Positions 51,194-59,124 of a DNA stretch of 64,000 bases are shown here, in pieces. This DNA comes from Microbulbifer sp. TB1203 (lineage in GTDB: Bacteria > Pseudomonadota > Gammaproteobacteria > Pseudomonadales > Cellvibrionaceae), in NCBI RefSeq assembly GCF_030997045.1, contig NZ_CP116899.1, forward strand, positions 5,046,001 through 5,110,000. Reading direction: 5' to 3'. The position numbers and the translations under genes were made by a program. Positions within the stretch are counted from its first letter, which is position 1, and each line of letters begins with the position of its first letter. A model generated the notes under the pieces. The model worked only from the letters and a program-made list of their open reading frames with translations. It did no database searches and was not told the origin of the DNA.

Positions 51194-53866
51194 TCAGGCG
51201 GCCTGCTCTGCAAGCTTGCGCAACAGCCCGGCGATTTCCGGTTTGCAGGAGCCGCAGTTGGTACCGCAGCCCAGTTCCTCGCCCAGGGATTCCACCGAGT
51301 CGACGCCGCGTTCGATGGCTTCCTGGATCTGTTGCCGGGAAACCTGCATACAGCTGCACACCATCTGCGCACCGGGGGGAATATTCTGCAGTAGCTGCGC
51401 GGGTTCCTTGGGCAGCGGTTGTTCCAGGCTGTTCTCCAGCACCTGGCGGTCCGGCAGGGTGCGCCAATCCCCACCGGTAAAGACCAGCAGGTCCACCTGC
51501 TGGCCGTAGGCCAGCCAGCGCTCCCCCTGGAGCAGTCGCAGTTGCTGCCAGTGCAGGTCGTTGCGCCCTAGCAGTTGCTCGCCCAGTGCGCGCCAGTCCG
51601 GCGCTTCGCGCAGCGCCAGCTCGTAGCGGTAGCCGCCGCTGCAGGGGACCCGGTACCAGTGTACCAGGTCCGCCTCCGGCAGCCACTGCTGAATGCGTTC
51701 GGCGCTTTCCCGGCGACACAGCAGGCTGGCGTAGCTGTGCACGGGCAACGGCTTGAGCCGCACCGAAAGCTGCTTGAACTCCGGCTGGCCCGAGTAGGGA
51801 TCGGTGACTGGTTCCGCCAGCGCGCTGACTCGCGCCCGGTGTGCCAGGGTTTCGCTCCAGTGAATGGGGGCGAACAGTTCCCCGGCTTTTTGCGCCCCGG
51901 TGAGCGCCGCGCGGCCGCAGAGGATGCCCCGGGGGCTGCGCACTTCCACCAGTTGTCCGTCGTCGACATGCCACTGTTTGGCATCCCGCGGGTTGATCTG
52001 TATTTCCGGCAGTTCGCTGTGGTCCAGCAATTTTCGCGCGCGGCCGGTGCGGGTCATGGTGTGCCACTGGTCGCGCAGGCGGCCGCTGTTGAGCCACAGC
52101 GGGTATTCGGCGCTGCGTTTCTGCTCGGGGCTGCGCGGCTGCACCGGCACAAATTGCGCACGGCCGCTCGCGGTATAGAAGCGCCCGTCCGCGAACAACC
52201 GCTGGGTTCCTTCCGGATTGGCGCTGTTGACCGGCCACTGTACCGGTTGCAGCTGGTCGTATTCGCGCTGGCTGAGATTCGCCAACGCGGAAATATCGAA
52301 TGCCCGGCTGCCCGGTTTTCCGGTTTGGTTCTCAAAACCGGAGAGGGCGGCGTGCTCGCGGAAAATATCCACCGGATGGGTGTAGGCGAAGGCTTCGCCG
52401 AAGCCCATCTGCGTGGCCAGGTCGCAGATTATCTGCCAGTCGTGCCGAGCCTCGCCGGGTGGTGTCAGGAAGGATCTTTGACGGGAGATGCGCCGCTCGG
52501 AATTGGTTACGGTGCCGTTTTTCTCCCCCCAGGTGGTGGCGGGCAGCAGCAGGTCGGCACAGCGGGCGGTGTCGGTGTCCGCCACGCAATCGGAGACCAC
52601 CACCAACGGACATTTCTCCAGTGCGCGGGCCACGCGCCCGGCATCCGGCATACTCACCGCCGGGTTGGTAGCCATGATCCAGACGGCCTTGATCTCGCCG
52701 CTTTCGATCGCCCGGAAGAGATCCACCGCTTTCAGTCCCGGCTTGTTCGCCATGGAGCCCGAGCGCCAGAAGCGCCCCACGCGGTCGATATTTTCCGGGG
52801 TGAAATCCATATGCGCGGCGAGCATATTGGCCAGCCCGCCCACCTCGCGCCCGCCCATGGCATTGGGCTGGCCGGTGATGGAAAAGGGCCCGGCGCCGGG
52901 TTTGCCGATGCGCCCGGTGGCCAGGTGGCAGTTGATGATCGCGTTGTTCTTGTCGGTGCCGCTGCTGGACTGGTTGATGCCCTGGGAGTAGAAGCTGATC
53001 GTTTTTTCGCTGCGCGAAAAAAGCGTAAAAAAGTCCATCAACTGGTCGTGGGACAGGCCGCAGTGTTCAGCGGTTTTTTCCGGCGTCCACTCACGCGCGG
53101 CGTCCAAAGCCTGCGCAAAGTTCTCCGTGTGATTGTTTATGAATTCCCTGTCAAGGGAATTCACCTCGGACAGGTGATTCAGCAGGCCGTTGAACAGCGC
53201 CCCGTCGCTGCCGGGGGTGATCGCCAGGTGCAGGTCCGCCATCTCGCTGGTGGCGCTGGCGCGGGGGTCGATCACCACCAGCTTGGCATTTGCCGCCTGC
53301 ATGCGCTGGAAGAGTATCGGGTGGGTCCAGGCGGCGTTGGAGCCCACCAGCACCACCAGTTCCGCCTCTTCCAGATCCTCGTAACAGCAGGGCACCGCGT
53401 CCGCGCCGAGCGCGCGTTTGTAGGCGGCCACCGCCGAGGACATGCACAGGCGCGAGTTGGTATCCACATTGCCGCTGCCGATAAAACCTTTCATCAGCTT
53501 GTTGGCGACGTAGTAGTCCTCGGTAAGCAACTGGCCGGACAGGTAAAAGGCCACTGAGTCGGGGCCGTGTTCGGCGATGGTGCGTTTGAACTGCCTCGCC
53601 ATGAAATCCATGGCGCTGTCCCAGTCGCACTCCCTGCCGCGCAGGCGCGGGCGCAGCAGGCGGCCGTGTTCACCCAGGGTTTCCGCCAGGGCGGAACCCT
53701 TGACGCACAGGCGGCCGGCATTGGCCGGATGCTGCTCGTCGCCGGCGACCGATGCCGCCTGCTCATCGCCGCGGTTTTTCACGGTGGCTGTTACACCGCA
53801 GCCCACACCACAGTAGGGGCAGGTGGTGCAGGTTTTCTGTGCGCGAAAGCGCTCGAGTAACGCCAT
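51194..53866 (-). CDS. nasA: Assimilatory nitrate reductase catalytic subunit
   Basis: An 890-residue molybdopterin oxidoreductase. The N-terminal [4Fe-4S] motif is CTTCPYCGVGCGV; Mo-bisMGD binding segments follow (GSNAAWTHPILFQRM, QGINQSSSGTDKNNAI, RIGKPGAGPFSITGQPNAMGG). The C-terminal ~55 residues are a BFD-like [2Fe-2S] domain (CSCMQVSRQQIQEAI, CGTNCGSC). This is the cytoplasmic NasA/NasC type that reduces nitrate to nitrite. It follows nirD by 2 bp. ATG 53866 is used; an earlier in-frame start overlaps nirD. Confidence 0.96.
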   Translation of the reverse strand: MALLERFRAQKTCTTCPYCGVGCGVTATVKNRGDEQAASVAGDEQHPANAGRLCVKGSALAETLGEHGRLLRPRLRGRECDWDSAMDFMARQFKRTIAEHGPDSVAFYLSGQLLTEDYYVANKLMKGFIGSGNVDTNSRLCMSSAVAAYKRALGADAVPCCYEDLEEAELVVLVGSNAAWTHPILFQRMQAANAKLVVIDPRASATSEMADLHLAITPGSDGALFNGLLNHLSEVNSLDREFINNHTENFAQALDAAREWTPEKTAEHCGLSHDQLMDFFTLFSRSEKTISFYSQGINQSSSGTDKNNAIINCHLATGRIGKPGAGPFSITGQPNAMGGREVGGLANMLAAHMDFTPENIDRVGRFWRSGSMANKPGLKAVDLFRAIESGEIKAVWIMATNPAVSMPDAGRVARALEKCPLVVVSDCVADTDTARCADLLLPATTWGEKNGTVTNSERRISRQRSFLTPPGEARHDWQIICDLATQMGFGEAFAYTHPVDIFREHAALSGFENQTGKPGSRAFDISALANLSQREYDQLQPVQWPVNSANPEGTQRLFADGRFYTASGRAQFVPVQPRSPEQKRSAEYPLWLNSGRLRDQWHTMTRTGRARKLLDHSELPEIQINPRDAKQWHVDDGQLVEVRSPRGILCGRAALTGAQKAGELFAPIHWSETLAHRARVSALAEPVTDPYSGQPEFKQLSVRLKPLPVHSYASLLCRRESAERIQQWLPEADLVHWYRVPCSGGYRYELALREAPDWRALGEQLLGRNDLHWQQLRLLQGERWLAYGQQVDLLVFTGGDWRTLPDRQVLENSLEQPLPKEPAQLLQNIPPGAQMVCSCMQVSRQQIQEAIERGVDSVESLGEELGCGTNCGSCKPEIAGLLRKLAEQAA

Positions 53867-53868
53867 GT

Positions 53869-54243
53869 TCAGAGATCGACGGCGATGCACACGGTGTCGC
53901 CGTCAAAGGCGACTTGGTAGCTGTTCAGCTTAACGTTCTCGTCCTCGAGGCAGACGCCGTCGCTCAGGCGAAAATGCTGCTTGTACAGCGGCGAGGCAAC
54001 CGTGAGCTGGCCGTCCACTTCCGCAACGAGACCGCGGGCGATAACGCCGGCTTTGGAGAAGGGATCCCAGTTGTCCAGGGCGTACAGCTCGGGCTCGCAG
54101 TCGGGAAGAAAAAAAAGGGCGATGCTTCTGTTGTTACCCAGAGAGGAATCGCCCACAAGGGCACACACACCGGAATCGGCAACCAGATCTGATCGCTTGC
54201 AGATCGGCTGCCACTGGGGGTGGGTTATGGCAACTTGGGTCAT
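53869..54243 (-). CDS. nirD: Nitrite reductase small subunit
   Basis: A 124-residue Rieske-like protein: WQPICKRSDLVADSGVCALV, LYALDNWDPFSKAGVIARGLV, TVASPLYKQHF and LNSYQVAFDGDTV. As usual in NirD the Rieske iron ligands are absent. It forms the assimilatory NADH nitrite reductase with NirB. It lies between nirB and the nitrate reductase gene, so the operon order is nirB-nirD-nasA. Confidence 0.95.
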   Translation of the reverse strand: MTQVAITHPQWQPICKRSDLVADSGVCALVGDSSLGNNRSIALFFLPDCEPELYALDNWDPFSKAGVIARGLVAEVDGQLTVASPLYKQHFRLSDGVCLEDENVKLNSYQVAFDGDTVCIAVDL

Positions 54244-54322
54244 GGTTTGCTCCTGAAAAATAAGCAGCAGAAATATTTATTTGTTCTACCGGCGGAAGTC
54301 GTATCCGGCATGGCACTCCGCA

Positions 54323-54356
54323 ATCCTGGATTCCGGCCTTCACCGGAATGACGGGG
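54323..54356. repeat. Palindromic repeat, family E (partial)
   Basis: GGATTCCGGCCTTCACCGGAATGAC, a short hairpin related to 14507-14565. Confidence 0.55.
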
Positions 54357-54378
54357 TGTTGGATGCGAAGGCCTCGAT

Positions 54379-54472
54379 GCCGGGAACCGGTTGCGGGACT
54401 GTCGGTCGGAGGGACCCGACCGACAAGCCTCCAGGGATGGATTCACGGTGTGTCCCGCAACCGGTTCCCGGC
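54379..54472. repeat. Palindrome with 21-bp perfect arms, family F
   Basis: Arms at 54379-54399 (GCCGGGAACCGGTTGCGGGA...) and 54452-54472 are exact complements; a nested hairpin GTCGGTC/GACCGAC sits at 54401-54424. The core CAGGGATGGATTCAC plus GTGTCCCG matches the 42756 element although the arms are unrelated. Located between nirB and nirD. Confidence 0.85.
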
Positions 54473-54506
54473 AGCGGGGCCGCCCTTCCACCCCTTCAGT
54501 GCACCA

Positions 54507-57035
54507 TTAGGCCGGCTCGGCAATTTTTACGATTTCCTCTTCCCGCGCCGGGCGAGGCTGGCCGCGTTCCTCCACGAAGACGATTTTCTCGTCCGCCTGG
54601 TCAGTGTTCACGAACTGGCGGAAGCGCTTGAGCATTTCCGGATCCTCGATGGCGGTCTTCCACTCGCACTGGTAGGTGCCGACGATATTGGCCATCTGCG
54701 CCTCAAGCTCCTCGCAGATTCCCAGCTTGTCATCGATGATCACCTCGCGCAGGTAGTCGAGCCCGCCCTCCAGGTTTTCCAGCCACACCGAGGTGCGCTG
54801 CAGCTTGTCGGCGGTGCGCACGTAGAACATCAGGAAGCGGTCGATGTATTTGATCAGGGTTTCGTCGTCCAGGTCGGTGGCGAAGAGATCCGCGTGGCGC
54901 GGGCGCATGCCGCCGTTGCCGCACACGAACAGGTTCCAGCCGTTCTCGGTGGCGATAACCCCCACGTCCTTGCTCTGCGCTTCGGCGCACTCGCGGGTGC
55001 AGCCGGACACCGCCATCTTGATCTTGTGCGGCGAGCGCAGGCCCTTGTAGCGGTTCTCCACTTCCAGTGCCATGCCCACACTGTCCTGCACGCCGAAGCG
55101 GCACCAGGTGCTGCCCACGCAGGATTTCACCGTGCGCAGGGATTTGCCGTAGGCGTGACCGGTCTCGAAGCCGGCGTCGATCAGTTCGCGCCAGATTTCC
55201 GGAAGCTGCTCCAGCCGCGCGCCGAACAGGTCGATGCGCTGGCCGCCGGTGATCTTGGTGTAGAGGTTGTATTTCTTCGCCACCTGGCCCAGCACGATCA
55301 GCTTGTCCGGGGTGATCTCGCCGCCGGCCACCCGCGGCACCACGGAGTAGGTGCCGTTTTTCTGCATGTTGGCCATAAAGGTGTCGTTGGTGTCCTGCAG
55401 GCCCACGTGCGGTTTTTTGTGGATATGCTCGTTCCACAGGGAGGCGAAGATCGATGCCGCCGCCGGCTTGCAGAGTTCACAACCGCGGCCGCTGCCGTGC
55501 TTTTCCAGCAATTCGGGGAAGGTTTTGATTTGCTCCACCTGGACTATGTGGAACAGCTCCTGCCGGGTAAAGGCGAAGTGGGGGCAGATATTGTTGTTCA
55601 CTTCCACGCCCAGGGCCGCCAACTCCTCGTCCACCACGTTTTTCAGCAGCGCGGCGCAGCCGCCACAGCCGGTGGAGGCTTTGGTGGAATCCTTGACCTC
55701 GGCCAGGGAGCAGCAGCCTCCCTGTACCGCGTCGACGATCTGGCCCTTGCTCACATTGTGACAGGAGCAGATGGTGGCAGTGGCGGGGAGGGCGCCGGCA
55801 CCGAGAGCGGGGGCGGCGCCGTCGGCGGCCGGGAGTATCAGCTGTTCCGGGTGCTCTGGCAGCTCTATATCGTTGAGGTGGTACTGGAGCAGCTGGTCGT
55901 AGTCGCCGGTGTCGCCCACCAGTACCGCGCCGAGCAGCTTTTTGCCCTCACCGTCGGTGATCATGCGCTTGTAGATGCCGCTTTGCTCGTCCACGAAAGT
56001 GATTGCCGCGGCGCCCTCGGCGCGGCCGTGGGCGTCGCCGATGGAGCCCACCTGTACGCCGAGCAGTTTCAGTTTGGTGCTCATGTCGGCGCCGGTGAAG
56101 ACTTCGCTGGTCTCGCCGCACAGTTGCGCCAGCGCGCTGCGCGCCATGGTGTAGCCGGGGGCCACCAGGCCGTAGATGAAATTGTTGTACAGGGCGCACT
56201 CGCCGATGGCGAAGATATTTTCGTCGGAAGTGCGGCAGGACTCGTCGATAGAGATACCGCCGCGCTCGCCCAGTTGCAGACCGGCGGACTTGGCCAGCTT
56301 GTCCTCGGGGCGAATACCGGCGGAGAAGACGATCAGATCGGTAAACAGTTCGCGCTCTCCCTTGAACTGCATGCGCAGGCGGCCGTCCACCTCCTCGATC
56401 AGTTCGGTGGCGGTGCTGGTGTGTACGGTTACGCCCAGGTCCTCGATCTTGTTTTTCAGCAGTTCCGAACCGCCCTCGTCCAGCTGTACCGACATGAGCC
56501 CCGGGGCGAATTCCACCACGTGAGCTTCCAGCCCCAGTTCCTTCAGTGCGTTGGCCGCCTCCAGGCCGAGCAGGCCGCCGCCGACCACCACGCCGATGCT
56601 GGCGCCCTGGGAGGCATTGCGGATTGCGTCCAGGTCTTCCAGGGTGCGGTAGACGAAGCATTTCTCGTGTTCGTGTCCGGGAATCGGCGGCACGAAGGGG
56701 TAGGAGCCGGTGGCGAGCACCAGGCGGTCGTAGGGCTTAGTGACCCCGCTGGTGGAAGTGACGGTCTGGTTCTTCCGGTCGATGGACACGGCGGTGTCAT
56801 TCAGCAGCAGCTCGAAGCCCCACTCCCGGTACTGTTCAACCTTGCCCAGCGCCAGGTCGTCGGCGGAGCGGCCGGCGAAATACTCCGACAGGTGCACCCG
56901 ATCGTAGGCGGGCCTGGGTTCGGCGCAGAAGACGGTGACGTCGAAGAGAGCCTTTTCCGGCCGCTCGGCCAGTTGCTCGAGGAAGTGGTGGCCCACCATG
57001 CCGTTGCCGATCACGATCAGTTTTTGCTTAACCAT
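54507..57035 (-). CDS. nirB: Nitrite reductase large subunit
   Basis: An 842-residue NADH-dependent nitrite reductase. It has an N-terminal FAD/NAD domain (IVIGNGMVGHHFLEQL, VVVGGGLLGLEAANAL, FAIGECALYN), a BFD-like [2Fe-2S] domain (CSCHNVSKGQIVDAV ... STGCGGC), and the sulfite/nitrite reductase domains with SCVGSTWCRFGVQDS and AVSGCTRECAEAQ for sirohaem and [4Fe-4S]. It reduces nitrite to ammonium in the cytoplasm. I prefer ATG 57035 (MVKQKLIVIGNGM); ATG 57047 is possible. A sigma-54 promoter and an ANTAR-like hairpin lie upstream. Confidence 0.96.
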   Translation of the reverse strand: MVKQKLIVIGNGMVGHHFLEQLAERPEKALFDVTVFCAEPRPAYDRVHLSEYFAGRSADDLALGKVEQYREWGFELLLNDTAVSIDRKNQTVTSTSGVTKPYDRLVLATGSYPFVPPIPGHEHEKCFVYRTLEDLDAIRNASQGASIGVVVGGGLLGLEAANALKELGLEAHVVEFAPGLMSVQLDEGGSELLKNKIEDLGVTVHTSTATELIEEVDGRLRMQFKGERELFTDLIVFSAGIRPEDKLAKSAGLQLGERGGISIDESCRTSDENIFAIGECALYNNFIYGLVAPGYTMARSALAQLCGETSEVFTGADMSTKLKLLGVQVGSIGDAHGRAEGAAAITFVDEQSGIYKRMITDGEGKKLLGAVLVGDTGDYDQLLQYHLNDIELPEHPEQLILPAADGAAPALGAGALPATATICSCHNVSKGQIVDAVQGGCCSLAEVKDSTKASTGCGGCAALLKNVVDEELAALGVEVNNNICPHFAFTRQELFHIVQVEQIKTFPELLEKHGSGRGCELCKPAAASIFASLWNEHIHKKPHVGLQDTNDTFMANMQKNGTYSVVPRVAGGEITPDKLIVLGQVAKKYNLYTKITGGQRIDLFGARLEQLPEIWRELIDAGFETGHAYGKSLRTVKSCVGSTWCRFGVQDSVGMALEVENRYKGLRSPHKIKMAVSGCTRECAEAQSKDVGVIATENGWNLFVCGNGGMRPRHADLFATDLDDETLIKYIDRFLMFYVRTADKLQRTSVWLENLEGGLDYLREVIIDDKLGICEELEAQMANIVGTYQCEWKTAIEDPEMLKRFRQFVNTDQADEKIVFVEERGQPRPAREEEIVKIAEPA

Positions 57036-57060
57036 AAGTCCTGCCATCTTGTTCTGAATT

Positions 57061-57112
57061 TTCGGCAGGGAAGGCGCGGTGGCGTGGCACAGGCGCTTCC
57101 TCTTCTGCCGAA
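57061..57112 (-). promoter_or_regulatory. Long hairpin in the nirB leader
   Basis: TTCGGCAG (57061-57068 and its complement at 57105-57112) plus inner GGAAGCGC/GCGC...TTCC pairing form a long stem ending 14-26 bp before the nirB start. On the transcript there is no U run, so it is not a standard terminator; it may influence translation or act with the hairpin at 57119. Confidence 0.4.
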
Positions 57113-57118
57113 GAGTCC

Positions 57119-57132
57119 AGGCGCCGTTGCCT
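57119..57132 (-). promoter_or_regulatory. Candidate ANTAR (NasT) target hairpin, nirB leader
   Basis: Transcript hairpin AGGC-AACGGC-GCCT: a 4-bp stem with a six-base loop having A at position 1 and G at position 4, the known ANTAR loop rule. Same AACGNN loop as at 60653. Confidence 0.5.
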
Positions 57133-57170
57133 CGTTAGGGGGATAAATTTTTGTGTTGGTATCGGTAGAT

Positions 57171-57188
57171 ATTCAAGGTTTGTGCCAA
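57171..57188 (-). promoter_or_regulatory. Sigma-54 promoter of nirB
   Basis: Minus strand TTGGCACAAACCTTGAAT: TGGCAC at -24 and TTGAA at -12 with the required 10-bp GG to G spacing. Nearly the same as the promoter at 60740. Confidence 0.7.
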
Positions 57189-57241
57189 CCGGGGTTTTAT
57201 GAGGTTTTGCGGGACGCCGGGGCGATATGTCGGGCCGTTTT

Positions 57242-57286
57242 GCAATAAATTGGTGCGCATTAAAGTTATTTGCCCCCGAATGGTGC
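57242..57286 (-). promoter_or_regulatory. NtrC-like binding sites upstream of nirB
   Basis: Two elements on the minus strand, GCACCATTCGGGGGC (57272-57286) and GCACCAATTTATTGC (57242-57256), each with a perfect GCACCA half of the NtrC palindrome and a weaker second half. They lie 55-115 bp upstream of the sigma-54 promoter. Confidence 0.5.
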
Positions 57287-57300
57287 CCGCCACCTCCATC

Positions 57301-57399
57301 TGTAGGAGCGGCGGGGCGGCCATCCGCCGTTGGCCGCGATGGGACTTGCAGGCGGGCCTGCGGCCCGCAAGCCGAGCTGGGGCTCGGCGCTCCCGGCAT
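57301..57399. repeat. Half family B repeat joined to a family A repeat
   Basis: 57301-57343 carries only the left half of family B (TGTAGGAGCGGCGGGGCGGC ... GGCCGCGAT). 57351-57399 is a family A copy (GCCGAGCTGGGGCTCGGC). The two meet without a spacer, suggesting deletion or insertion between repeats. Confidence 0.7.
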
Positions 57400-59124
57400 T
57401 CAAAGCAAGTGCAGCAGGTGCGAGAGCAGCAGCAACAGCGCGACAAGCTGCCAGAACAGCAGCGGATTGCGCTCCATCAGAGGGCGGTCCTCTCCCGCGG
57501 TGAACTCCGCATTGGGGGTGTGCAGGTCGTGCACGAATTCCGACAGCGCCGGATAGCGATGGCGCGGGTCTGGAGCGCAGGCCTTTTGCAGGGCGCCGTC
57601 TATCCACTCGGGGATATCGGCGCGGTGCTGCCGGGCGCTGGTGTACTGCAGGCCGGCGTAGCTTTTCAACTGGTAGTGGCGGCTGCCGAAACGCTCCCGG
57701 TAGGGATAGTGACCGGTGAGCAATTCGTAGGTGATCACGCCCAGGGAAAAGATGTCCGAGCGGTGGCTGGGACTGTCGCCGAAGAAGTACTCCGGGGCGG
57801 CGTAGTTCTTGCTGCCCGGTGGCGTGCCGTCGCGAAAGCGCAGGTGTTCCGCCAGGCCCGCGGCGCTGGCGCCGCCCAGATCGATCAGTTTCAGGCGACC
57901 GTCCCTGGTCAGCATGATGTTTTCCGGCTTCAGATCTCCGTGAATAATCTCCATCCGCTGCAGCCGGCGCAGGGCGCTGACCAATTGGCCGATAAAGTCG
58001 CGCACCTGCTCCAACTCCGGCCGGGGGTTCAGCTGCATCCACTGGCGCAGGTTCTGGCCGTCGATCGCCTCCATTACATGGTAGAGAAACTGCCGCTCGG
58101 GTTTGGGTGGATGAATCCTGATGATGCCGGGGTGGTCCAGGCGGCGGCCGGTCCACTCCTCGGCGATAAAACTCTCGATATAGGCCGGGTCGTCGGCGAA
58201 GTTCACCGACGGGGTTTTTATCGCGCAGAGAGTGCCGGTTTCCGTGTCCCGCGCCAGGTACAGCTGGCTCCGGGGACTCGCCTGCAGCTCCTGCAGGATC
58301 AGGTAACCGTCCAGTTTGTTGCCCGGGCGCAGGTCCGGGGGAAAGGGAAGCTGGCGGTTGTGGGCCAGCAGGTCGTCTCCCTCCGGCTGGGCCACCCGCT
58401 CAACCCGGCACACGGCCGCGCTCAGGTTGTCGCCGGAACCCGCGGCCAGAGCGGCGTCCACCAGTGCCCGGGCCGGATCGTCATCCCCGCGCTGCAGGAT
58501 TTCCGCCATCGCCGCCGGGGGCAGGTGTTCGTGCACGCCGTCGCTGGTCAGCAGGTAGATATCCCCGGGGTGCAGGGGTTCGCGGCGGTAGTCCACTTCC
58601 ACATGGGCGTCCATTCCCAGGGCGCGGCTCAAAAAGGTCCGGCCGGGGCCAAGGGCGCGGCTGTGGTCGCGGGTGAGGCATTCCAGCCTGCCGTCGCGCA
58701 GCCGGTGGATGCGGGAATCGCCGATATGGATCAGGTGGGCACTGGCGCCCTTGAAGATGACCGCGGAGAAAGTGGTGAGCCAGCCCTGGGCTATCTCCCC
58801 GCCGCCTCCCTGGCGATGGAGCCAGCCGTTCAGGGATTGCAGCACCCGCGCCGCGGCCTGTTTTATGGTCCAGGTTTCCGGGGTGCTGTAGTAGTCAGAC
58901 AGGAAGCCGCTGACCGCCGCGCGCGCTGCCGCGCCACCGGCTTCCGCGGAGGCGACGCCGTCGGCCACCGCGGCCAGGGCGCCGCGGTAGCGCAGTTCGA
59001 CACCGCCGGGCACGCAGGTCGCGCAGGCATCGTCGTTGTGCTCGCGGCGGCCGGCGAGAGAGGCGCTGGAGAATTCCAGGGCCTCGACGGTGGTACGGCT
59101 CGGTGCGTCCAGCTTAAGCGACAT
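57400..59124 (-). CDS. Bifunctional PP2C-type phosphatase / Ser-Thr kinase, membrane-anchored
   Basis: A 574-residue fusion. Residues 1-240 are a PP2C phosphatase (NDDACATCV, GALAAVADGVASAEAGG, HIGDSRIHRLRDG, YLLTSDGVHEHLP). Residues 265-530 are a protein kinase with the lysine in CAIKTP, HGDLKPENIM and DLGGAS in place of HRD and DFG, and a poor glycine loop. A C-terminal helix (LLFWQLVALLLLLSHLLHLL) anchors it. It overlaps the nitrate transporter gene by 11 bp and precedes nirB. Similar fusions occur in other gammaproteobacterial nitrate assimilation clusters; the target is unknown. Confidence 0.88.
   Translation of the reverse strand: MSLKLDAPSRTTVEALEFSSASLAGRREHNDDACATCVPGGVELRYRGALAAVADGVASAEAGGAAARAAVSGFLSDYYSTPETWTIKQAAARVLQSLNGWLHRQGGGGEIAQGWLTTFSAVIFKGASAHLIHIGDSRIHRLRDGRLECLTRDHSRALGPGRTFLSRALGMDAHVEVDYRREPLHPGDIYLLTSDGVHEHLPPAAMAEILQRGDDDPARALVDAALAAGSGDNLSAAVCRVERVAQPEGDDLLAHNRQLPFPPDLRPGNKLDGYLILQELQASPRSQLYLARDTETGTLCAIKTPSVNFADDPAYIESFIAEEWTGRRLDHPGIIRIHPPKPERQFLYHVMEAIDGQNLRQWMQLNPRPELEQVRDFIGQLVSALRRLQRMEIIHGDLKPENIMLTRDGRLKLIDLGGASAAGLAEHLRFRDGTPPGSKNYAAPEYFFGDSPSHRSDIFSLGVITYELLTGHYPYRERFGSRHYQLKSYAGLQYTSARQHRADIPEWIDGALQKACAPDPRHRYPALSEFVHDLHTPNAEFTAGEDRPLMERNPLLFWQLVALLLLLSHLLHLL

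Noticed and set aside
51575..53557. 660-codon plus-strand frame
   Set aside because: Antisense of the nitrate reductase gene.
54348..57146. 932-codon plus-strand frame
   Set aside because: Antisense of nirB, whose motifs are unmistakable.
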